Source: Bacillota bacterium
GTDB lineage: Bacteria > Bacillota > Bacilli > Alicyclobacillales > SLC66
Assembly (NCBI GenBank): GCA_021805735.1
Contig: JAJZEE010000038.1
Coordinates: forward strand, 1 to 33,035
Length of the DNA: 33,035 nucleotides
Reading direction: 5' to 3'
Below are positions 27,629 to 33,035 of this stretch, piece by piece; the first letter of the stretch is position 1, and every line of letters begins with the position of its first letter. A model generated the notes under the pieces. It worked only from the letters and a program-made list of their open reading frames with translations. It had not been told where the DNA came from and did not search any database. The position numbers and the translations under genes were made by a program.

Positions 27629-29092
27629 TCAACTGAATCGAATCAGAACATTTTTCAATTGCGTGAAGTGCAGCAAGGCTTCCAAACCCTTTTCTCGCCC
27701 AAATCCACTCTTGCCATAACCGCCAAAGGGCAATTCAACACCACCTCCAACCCCATATGTATTGATGTAAATCTGACCCGCCCTTACCTCTTCAGCCATT
27801 ACGTGAGCGTTCCGAATGTTGTTTGTGAAGACACCGGCAACAAGTCCATACTCTGTTTCATTGGCTATCTCAATGGCTTCATCGATATCGTAAAACGTCA
27901 GGACCGAAAGCACGGGTCCGAAAATTTCCTCTGTTGCGACTCTGCTGCCTCTGCTCACTTGGTCAAATACTGTTGGAAGGACAAAGAATCCGTTTGTCAG
28001 TTTCTCGTCGAGGACGCGTCCTCCGCCGGTTCGAACCACGGCCCCCTCCTCGCGGGCGACGGCGACGTAATCCAGGACCCTATCCATTTGAGGACCGGAA
28101 ATAATCGGGCCAAGATCTGAATCTTGCAAACCAGGGCCAATTTGCAGACGTTCCATACGCTCGATCACCATATCCGTGAATTGTTCGTGAACCTTGGATT
28201 CTACAATCAATCGAGAGCCGGCCGAGCACGTCTGACCAGCATTCTGGATGATTGACTTGACAACGATGTCCGCGGCGTCTTCCAGGTTTGCGTCAGCAAA
28301 GACGATATTCGGGGACTTCCCACCCAGTTCAAGGGTCACCGGTACTACATTTCTTGCCGCCGCAGTCATAACGGAGATACCCGTTTCGACGGATCCGGTA
28401 AAGGACAAATGATTTACCTTAGGATGCGATGAAAGCGCTTTACCTGCCTCGTCTCCAAATCCAGGAACCACATTGATGACTCCATCAGGCAGCCCTGCCT
28501 TCTGGCAAATATCAGCAAGTCGTAACGCCGTCAGCGGGGTCTCTTCGGCCGGTTTGACCACGACAGTGTTGCCGACCACGATTGCCGGCGCGATGGCGCG
28601 AGATGCAATCTGTAGCGGGTAGTTCCAGGGGACAATGATCCCGCACACGCCAAACGGTTCACGTCTCGTGAAATCGAAGTATCCGGGATTAACAGGGATC
28701 GTCTGACCCAATAACTTGTCTGCCACGCCGGCATAATACTCAAAATATCGGGCAGCGACTTCTACGTCCGCCTTCGCCTGTTTGAACGGTTTCCCATTAT
28801 CACGACTCTCCAATATAGCAAGGTCCTGAGATTGATCGCGAATGATGGAGGCAATACGCAAAAAGATGCGCCCACGCTCTGCTGGAGGCATGTTTCGCCA
28901 GCCAGATGAATCAAACGCCCTGCGCGCTGCAGACACCGCGCCGTCGATATCTTCCGCATTCCCGCGACCTACTTGCGCAAGCACTTCCTGAGTAGCGGGA
29001 TCTCGCGTCTCAAACCATTCTCCCGAACTTGGCTCTACCCGTTTACCGTCGATCCACAAGTGATACAGTTCCAAAATTATGCCCCCAATCAT
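27629..29092 (-). CDS. NAD(P)+-dependent aldehyde dehydrogenase
   Basis: The protein has the complete ALDH fold: WNYPLQIASRAIAPAIVVGNTVVVKPAEETPLTAL for cofactor binding, FTGSVETG, the catalytic Glu in VTLELGGKSPNIVF, catalytic Cys in NAGQTCSAGSRL, and EEIFGPVLSVLTF with LPFGGYGKSGFGREKGLEAL near the end. It oxidises an aldehyde to the acid. Two starts are possible: ATG 29092 (487 aa, no ribosome-binding site) or TTG 29074 (481 aa, GGGGG 7-8 nt upstream). It follows the gntR gene by about 20 bp, so it is the first enzyme gene of the operon. The substrate specificity cannot be read; it is likely to feed the acid to the CoA-transferase. Confidence 0.93.
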   Translation of the reverse strand: MIGGIILELYHLWIDGKRVEPSSGEWFETRDPATQEVLAQVGRGNAEDIDGAVSAARRAFDSSGWRNMPPAERGRIFLRIASIIRDQSQDLAILESRDNGKPFKQAKADVEVAARYFEYYAGVADKLLGQTIPVNPGYFDFTRREPFGVCGIIVPWNYPLQIASRAIAPAIVVGNTVVVKPAEETPLTALRLADICQKAGLPDGVINVVPGFGDEAGKALSSHPKVNHLSFTGSVETGISVMTAAARNVVPVTLELGGKSPNIVFADANLEDAADIVVKSIIQNAGQTCSAGSRLIVESKVHEQFTDMVIERMERLQIGPGLQDSDLGPIISGPQMDRVLDYVAVAREEGAVVRTGGGRVLDEKLTNGFFVLPTVFDQVSRGSRVATEEIFGPVLSVLTFYDIDEAIEIANETEYGLVAGVFTNNIRNAHVMAEEVRAGQIYINTYGVGGGVELPFGGYGKSGFGREKGLEALLHFTQLKNVLIRFS

Positions 29093-29114
29093 TTTGTTGT
29101 TTGCGTGAATTGAG

Positions 29115-29753
29115 TCATTCGGGGAATAGTACGTCCAGAGATTTCAACGAACGAATCTCTTGCTGACGAATTGCATAACGGGCATCGCGAAGATTGTTTG
29201 ACCGCAGTGCTTCGACTTGTTTCCGGTGCTCGAGGCACGACGACTGCAGGTTGTTGCCCTGTCCCATGACCAAGAGCCGGAACGGTCTAACGGACATTCT
29301 CAGAGACTTATAAATACCCACCAACGTCCTGTTTCCGGCTATGTTGAAAATCTCCAAATGATACTTTTCATTTAGCTCATAGTAGGAATGAATATCGTTG
29401 GCTGTTGCAGCAACTTGTTGTTCCTCCAGAATCTCCTCAAGGGTGGTAAAATCCTGTTCCGTTCCCCTCGATGCTGCTTTTTCCATCGCCATTTCTTCCA
29501 AGCGATAGATAACGTCATACAGCTCGTGAATTTCCTCCTTTGTAAAGTTTCGTACTGCAGCACCGATATTCGGGATTTTCTCCACGAGACCATCTCGTTC
29601 CAGCATGAGTAGCGCGTCACGAACCATAGCCCTGCTGCATTGAAACTTCTCAATCAGGACGGCTTCAACAAGCCTTTCACCAGGGTGCAGAATTCCTCTA
29701 CCTATAAGCGAAGCGATTTCTTCTGCAATGTTAGCTGCCTTTTTACCCTTCAT
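29115..29753 (-). CDS. GntR-family transcriptional regulator, FCD (FadR-like) subfamily
   Basis: The 212-aa protein has an N-terminal winged helix (IAEEIASLIGRGILHPGERLVEAVLIEKFQCSRAMVRDALLMLERDGLVEKIPNIGAAV) and a C-terminal all-helical FCD domain from about residue 75 with LEEMAMEKAA, YYELNEKYHLEIFNIAGN and LEHRKQVEALRSNNLRDA, whose His and Asp/Asn residues usually bind a metal and a carboxylate ligand. It is the first gene of the catabolic operon and overlaps an operator/promoter cluster at 29805-29850, so it should repress its own operon until an organic acid is present (inference). Its start ATG follows GAGGGG very closely, so a weak initiation is likely. Confidence 0.93.
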   Translation of the reverse strand: MKGKKAANIAEEIASLIGRGILHPGERLVEAVLIEKFQCSRAMVRDALLMLERDGLVEKIPNIGAAVRNFTKEEIHELYDVIYRLEEMAMEKAASRGTEQDFTTLEEILEEQQVAATANDIHSYYELNEKYHLEIFNIAGNRTLVGIYKSLRMSVRPFRLLVMGQGNNLQSSCLEHRKQVEALRSNNLRDARYAIRQQEIRSLKSLDVLFPE

Positions 29754-29808
29754 AGCCCCTCAACACCTCGTGGAATTCTGGTACTGACAAGCACAGCACC
29801 GATCATCA

Positions 29809-29836
29809 ATAATATTATCGATAATATTGTTGACAA
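29809..29836 (-). promoter_or_regulatory. Promoter of the gntR catabolic operon
   Basis: On the minus strand, -35 TTGTCA (29831-29836) and -10 TATTAT (29809-29814) are 16 bp apart, about 55 bp upstream of the gntR start. The spacer is filled by operator-like palindromes. Confidence 0.6.
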
Positions 29837-29848
29837 TCTTATCGATAA
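29811..29848. promoter_or_regulatory. Operator cluster: two TTATCGATAA palindromes flanking ATTGTTGACAAT
   Basis: An 18-bp perfect palindrome (29811-29828) contains TTATCGATAA (29815-29824). The same 10-mer recurs at 29839-29848, 24 bp away. Between them ATTGT-TG-ACAAT (29826-29837) fits the GT-N-AC half-site pattern of GntR/FCD operators. All overlap the promoter. Confidence 0.7.
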
Positions 29849-29853
29849 TCAGA

Positions 29854-30192
29854 ATGTAAAACTATTTTGTTCACTTGTCAATGGGTTGGATCATGATTCA
29901 TGTGCTGCAATCCGTGTCAGCCTACGGCGAGCACACTGATGACAACCTGCTCATTCAAGAGGTCTCCATTGTATCGATTGGGCAATCTCATAAAACCCAG
30001 CCGCCGCAAGGCATGCTGGGTTCTTGGTTCTTGTCATCGTTTTTGCAACAGGTTGGACATGGTTCAGAACGCTGCTGGACCCGAACGATACCCGCACAAT
30101 CCGTTCGAAGAGAGTTCTTCGGCTTACCGATCCAGACTGTAGAGATACAAAACACATGTCAGGAAGCTCTCAAAGCGATCCTAACAACAGCG
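29854..30192. other. Gene-free stretch
   Basis: Between the operator cluster and the end of the substrate-binding protein gene I see no frame with a ribosome-binding site or recognisable protein, no repeat and no RNA gene. Plus-strand frames here run into the antisense of the substrate-binding protein and are probably chance. Confidence 0.5.
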
Positions 30193-31857
30193 TCAGTGCT
30201 TGGCGATCCACATGTATTGCAGCGGATCCCTGAGGTTCGCGTTGATGTAGAATCCTTTCACCCACGGTTGCACAGCGGCCGCATACACCGGATACACCAG
30301 CGGAATCCACGCCGCCTGTGACATGATGATGTTTTGCGCCTGCTTGTACACATTGTCGCGTGGAACGCCAGCCGGCATCAGCGCGGCCCTGTTCAGCAGC
30401 GCGTCCACCTGCGGATTGCTGTAGTTCGTCGAGTTGTTCACCGGCGCTTCATTGCTGTTGAACAGTATATCGAGGAAGTCAGACGGATCCGGGAAGTCTT
30501 CCAGCCACGCGAGAGTGAATATGTTTTGTTTTCCACTCTCATTGTTGGTCAGGAAAATACCCCATGATGTCTGGTTCACGTTTGCGTGAACGCCCACCTG
30601 CGCCAACATCTGCTGGGCCGCTTCCGCGAACTTCAGGTCGGTCGGACTGCTGTTGTCGGTGTAGATGGTCGTCGAGAAACCCTTTGGATACCCGGCTTTG
30701 GCAAGCAGTTTCTTCGCCAGCGTGGGATCGTAGGTGTACTGTGCATTCTTCGGCAGCACCTTCTCATACCCGGAGGGCATGCTGGGCGGGATGATCTGGT
30801 TCGCGGGAACCGCCAGACCGGACATGATGCGCACGAAAGTCTGCTTGTTGATCGCGTATTCCAGCGCACGGCGCACGGCGACATTGGCAGTTGGACCATA
30901 TTTGGTGTTCAGACCCAAGTAGTTGATCGCCACTTCCGTGGATTTGACGATGTCCTTGCTATATTGCGGGTTGGTCGAGAGCGGCAGATAATCCTGCGAC
31001 GGAATGCCACCCTGGTTCCACGATAGCAGGTCTGTCTTGCCCTGCTCGAAATGAAACAGCACAGCATTCTGTGAATTGTTGATGTTGAAGACGATTTTGC
31101 TGAGATAAGGAATGCCCTTTTTGAAGTAGTGCGGGTTGCGCACCAGCACGTAGTTCCGTCCAGCCGTGTACGACTGCAGCATGAAGGGGCCGCTGCCCAT
31201 CGGATGCGTATCGACGTAGGCTTCCGGATGCGAGTTCACGTACGCAGGATCAACAGCCGAGAAGAAGTGCATCGCCAACACGTTCAGGAACGTTGCGCTT
31301 GGGTTATTCAAGGTGATCTGCAGCGTGTGGGCATTCAGCGCCTTGATTCCAGTGACCGTCTTCGCTTTGCCCGCGACAAATGCGGCGGATCCCTGAATCA
31401 GCGGGGAGATGAAGCCTTGACCAGGAGAACGTATGCTGTTGCTCAGTACGCGCTCAAACTCGGTGACAAAGCTCTGCGCCGTGACGGGGGATCCGTTCCA
31501 GAAGTTCGCGTTGGTGATGTGGAACGTGTACACCTTGCCGCCATCCGAGATAGTCCAGGACGACGCCAGATCGGGCACCAGAGTATTGGTCGCACCCTTG
31601 TAGGTCACGAGTTGATCATAGAACTGCAATACAGCTTCAGCCGAGGTCGTGTCGAACGCTTTTGCAGGATCAAGGTTCGGGAACTGACTGGAGAGATCCA
31701 TGGTCAGAGTGCCGCCGTATACCGGCTGTGAACCCTCGGTCGCCTGGCTGGCAGTTTTCGGCGTGCTAACGGCCTGTGTGCTGCATCCGGCAAGCGCTGT
31801 GCTCAATATGCCCACAGAAGCGACAACCCCAAACAGCCGCAACTTACTTGACTTCAT
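30193..31857 (-). CDS. Oligopeptide/dipeptide ABC transporter substrate-binding lipoprotein (OppA/DppA family)
   Basis: The 554-aa protein has a lipoprotein signal peptide with lipobox LAGC (Cys25). The mature part is a family 5 solute-binding protein: YGGTLTMDLSSQFPNLDPAKAFDTTSAEAV, LASSWTISDGGKVYTFHI, FWNGSPVTAQSFVTEFERVL and the C-terminal half with YTYDPTLAKKLLAKAGYPKGF and EDFPDPSDFLDILFNSNEAPVNNSTNYSNPQVDALL. It would sit outside the membrane and deliver peptides or similar solutes to an ABC permease. ATG 31857 follows AGAGGGGG. It has its own promoter and no permease or ATPase genes next to it on either side, so it must work with components encoded elsewhere. The ligand is unknown. Confidence 0.95.
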   Translation of the reverse strand: MKSSKLRLFGVVASVGILSTALAGCSTQAVSTPKTASQATEGSQPVYGGTLTMDLSSQFPNLDPAKAFDTTSAEAVLQFYDQLVTYKGATNTLVPDLASSWTISDGGKVYTFHITNANFWNGSPVTAQSFVTEFERVLSNSIRSPGQGFISPLIQGSAAFVAGKAKTVTGIKALNAHTLQITLNNPSATFLNVLAMHFFSAVDPAYVNSHPEAYVDTHPMGSGPFMLQSYTAGRNYVLVRNPHYFKKGIPYLSKIVFNINNSQNAVLFHFEQGKTDLLSWNQGGIPSQDYLPLSTNPQYSKDIVKSTEVAINYLGLNTKYGPTANVAVRRALEYAINKQTFVRIMSGLAVPANQIIPPSMPSGYEKVLPKNAQYTYDPTLAKKLLAKAGYPKGFSTTIYTDNSSPTDLKFAEAAQQMLAQVGVHANVNQTSWGIFLTNNESGKQNIFTLAWLEDFPDPSDFLDILFNSNEAPVNNSTNYSNPQVDALLNRAALMPAGVPRDNVYKQAQNIIMSQAAWIPLVYPVYAAAVQPWVKGFYINANLRDPLQYMWIAKH

Positions 31858-31920
31858 CTGTTTTCCCCCTCTTATGTTGAGAACAAAAAATACGGAACAC
31901 GAAACTTTAGCTTTGACGTA

Positions 31921-31949
31921 ATATTATGGGCAAACAGTCGTTCAGTCAA
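31921..31949 (-). promoter_or_regulatory. Promoter of the substrate-binding protein gene
   Basis: -35 TTGACT (31944-31949) and -10 TAATAT (31921-31926), 17 bp apart on the minus strand, about 65 bp upstream of the start. Confidence 0.8.
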
Positions 31950-31989
31950 TAGTAGAATCTGGATTGTAACTGAGAGTTCTGAGCGTCGC

Positions 31990-32285
31990 GGATGCCGCGA
32001 AGACCGATTGACTGCGAGGGGTGCGCTTATGAAAAGCTTCATGGCATTTGTCCAGTGGGATGCAGACAGCCAATTGTATATTGGACTTGTGCCGGGCATC
32101 CCGGGCGCTCATTCCCAAGGCGTTACAATAGATGAACTTCAAGCAAATCTCCAGGAAGTAGTAGCGTTATGCCTTGAAGAAGTACCCCAAGATGAACTTC
32201 CTCAATTCGTGGAAATTCAGCAAATCAACGTAAATGTATGACTCGACTTCCGGCCCTTTCCGCAAAAAACTGGATAACGTATTGC
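31990..32285 (+). repeat. Second copy of the hicB region (duplicate of 18192-18488)
   Basis: The two stretches, 296 and 297 nt, are nearly identical from GGATGCCGCG, about 39 bases before hicB, through all of hicB into the first 48-49 bases of hicA, then diverge abruptly. They lie in the same orientation 13.8 kb apart. Differences in hicB are scattered single bases. Confidence 0.93.
32029..32241 (+). CDS. hicB: Orphan HicB antitoxin, duplicate copy
   Basis: The 70-aa protein is identical to the first HicB copy except for a handful of residues, such as SQGVTID for SQGVSLD, VEIQQ for VGIQQ and a final Val. The same GAGGGG ribosome-binding site lies 7 nt upstream of ATG 32029. Its own hicA is broken, so it has no partner here, but it could still bind the intact HicA encoded at 18440. 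The open frame is fully preserved, which suggests it is either recent or kept by selection, for example as a decoy or extra antitoxin (inference). Confidence 0.9.
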   Translation: MKSFMAFVQWDADSQLYIGLVPGIPGAHSQGVTIDELQANLQEVVALCLEEVPQDELPQFVEIQQINVNV

Positions 32286-32399
32286 AATCGGGTGCGGCTG
32301 CGCTATGACCCGTATCGACGACCCTATCTTGGCATAACCGGTCCGTGTGGTTGTCGGTACAGCTGTCCCCGGTTTGGCTGGTTGGCATTACGGAAATAA
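32238..32399 (+). pseudogene. Truncated, frameshifted hicA remnant
   Basis: The start MTRLPALSAK is the same as in the intact HicA and overlaps hicB as ATGA. A one-base deletion in the A-run after CGCAAAA shifts the frame. The DNA match to the intact gene ends at about 32285, before the catalytic GSHV motif. The frame then runs through unrelated sequence to a stop at 32397-32399 (53 codons). It cannot be an active toxin. Confidence 0.88.
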
Positions 32400-32663
32400 C
32401 GACAATGGCGGTGAGAATTACGCCGCCAAAGAGCGTGAGCACCTACAATGCCGATGCGGGAGGTAACTGACCACCATCTGTCACGATATCACGGAAACCA
32501 GACGTGCTGTGTTGTGTTATTGTGAAATTCTCAATTCAGTGGGAATTGATGGACACTCATTCGCGTGTTCCGTGCACCGCTCCATATCCGCGATCGCTTT
32601 AGCATCTCTGGCCTGCCGGTTCAACTCATATCAAAGGAGCACTGCCCGTCAAAAGCCGGAAAC
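32400..32663. other. Stretch without recognisable gene
   Basis: I find no supported gene here. A minus-strand frame from a GTG at about 32442 to 32167 opens with a signal-peptide-like sequence (LFGGVILTAIVVISVM) and later Cys/His-rich residues, but it runs through the antisense of hicB and lacks a ribosome-binding site. At most the part beyond 32286 is the remnant of a secreted-protein gene interrupted by the hicB duplication. Confidence 0.4.
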
Positions 32664-32849
32664 CTATTTCCCCTTATTGTTTCGCTGTTTTTGTGACCGA
32701 TCATCTCTTCGCATCTGTTTCATGACGAGGGCGTCTAACTCTTCACTGATTTGCACGACGCGAGGGTCTGACAGACTCACATTTTCCGCCACCAAATCAG
32801 ACAACCTGCGTCTTAATGCCTCCATCTTTGTCAGATCGTCCTGTTTCAT
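32664..32849 (-). CDS. Spo0E-like sporulation regulatory protein
   Basis: The 61-aa protein has the helical hairpin of Spo0E-family aspartyl-phosphate phosphatases: KMEALRRRLSDLV, a turn, then LSDPRVVQISEELDALVMKQM. SEELD (residues 35-39) corresponds to the family's SQELD signature, whose residues act on phosphorylated Spo0A. Members dephosphorylate Spo0A~P and delay sporulation. ATG 32849 has AGGGGGA about 9 nt upstream. Gln is replaced by Glu in the signature, which occurs in some members and may weaken activity. The call fits a spore former. It is a single gene with no coupled partner in the window. Confidence 0.8.
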   Translation of the reverse strand: MKQDDLTKMEALRRRLSDLVAENVSLSDPRVVQISEELDALVMKQMRRDDRSQKQRNNKGK

Positions 32850-33035
32850 CAGTACATCCCCCTGCGGGTTTATGGATCAGGTTCGTTTTAGTAATTGCCC
32901 ATAATAAGAGGTTCTTGCTCAAAGACGAGGATAATGGACTTCAACCTGATAAAACCATGTACGCATTGAGCAAGAAAATGCCCGCCCTGCCCGCACTCCT
33001 TCGGTGAATTGCCTTGATTCTGCTATTGATTCCTT
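32850..33035. other. Right edge, nothing recognised
   Basis: Upstream of the Spo0E-like gene I see no further gene, repeat or clear promoter before the end of the window. Confidence 0.4.

Noticed and set aside
29830-29835. TTGACA as a -35 box for a plus-strand promoter
   Set aside because: No acceptable -10 box lies 16-18 bp downstream, and no gene follows on that strand.
29875-30321. Plus-strand frame divergent from the gntR operon
   Set aside because: It runs into the antisense of the substrate-binding protein gene, lacks a ribosome-binding site and matches no family.
31990-32285. hicB duplication as a transposon
   Set aside because: No transposase, terminal inverted repeats or target duplications are visible at either copy.
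32509-32904. Plus-strand frame of 131 codons at the right end
   Set aside because: It is opposite the Spo0E-like gene and Cys/Ser/Arg-rich with no ribosome-binding site.

Overview
The window most likely comes from a spore-forming Firmicute of the Bacilli, possibly an Alicyclobacillaceae-type organism. The reasons are a cggR-gap-pgk-tpiA-gpmI-eno cluster with a Bacillus-type CggR operator, a ComER-like gene, a Spo0E-like small protein, strong Shine-Dalgarno sequences and frequent GTG starts. The family-level placement is inference; no rRNA is present.

Region 1 (1-3150) is accessory: the start of a membrane protein running off the left edge, a perfect 27-bp hairpin over its start region, an unrecognised small ORF, a membrane-anchored methyltransferase, and a divergently read MFS exporter.

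Region 2 (3148-15566, all minus strand) is the central-metabolism block. A sigma-A promoter (TTGAGT-17-TATAGT) followed by a CggR operator drives cggR-gap-pgk-tpiA-gpmI-eno. The transcript can continue without an obvious break into an MFS transporter (overlapping eno by 4 bp), a PIG-L-type deacetylase and a GPH-family sugar transporter. This suggests a sugar uptake/deacetylation module attached to lower glycolysis. rpoN (sigma-54) lies just upstream of the operon promoter.

Region 3 (15567-19660) holds comER, an L,D-transpeptidase, a tRNA-Arg(CCG) with clear promoter and terminator, a complete hicBA toxin-antitoxin pair and a metallo-beta-lactamase-fold protein. Five 8-bp tandem repeats between comER and the transpeptidase form a potential G-quadruplex on the minus strand.

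Region 4 (19816-29753, all minus strand) is a catabolic operon of about 10 kb under a GntR/FCD regulator. In transcription order it encodes the regulator, an aldehyde dehydrogenase, an MFS transporter, an alpha/beta hydrolase with an apparent SCP2-like N-terminal domain, a carboxymuconolactone-decarboxylase-family protein, a decayed 3-hydroxyisobutyrate-dehydrogenase-like remnant, an AUH-like enoyl-CoA hydratase, an acyl-CoA dehydrogenase with an isovaleryl-CoA-dehydrogenase-type catalytic Glu, an HMG-CoA-lyase-family enzyme, an unrecognised 102-aa protein and a class III CoA-transferase. Together these could activate, desaturate, hydrate and cleave a beta-methyl-branched acid with no carboxylase or acyl-CoA ligase in the operon. 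This is the most interesting candidate system in the window.

Region 5 (29754-33035) has the operon's operator/promoter region, an orphan oligopeptide-type ABC substrate-binding lipoprotein, a second hicB copy (near-identical to the first) whose hicA is frameshifted and lost, and a Spo0E-like gene.
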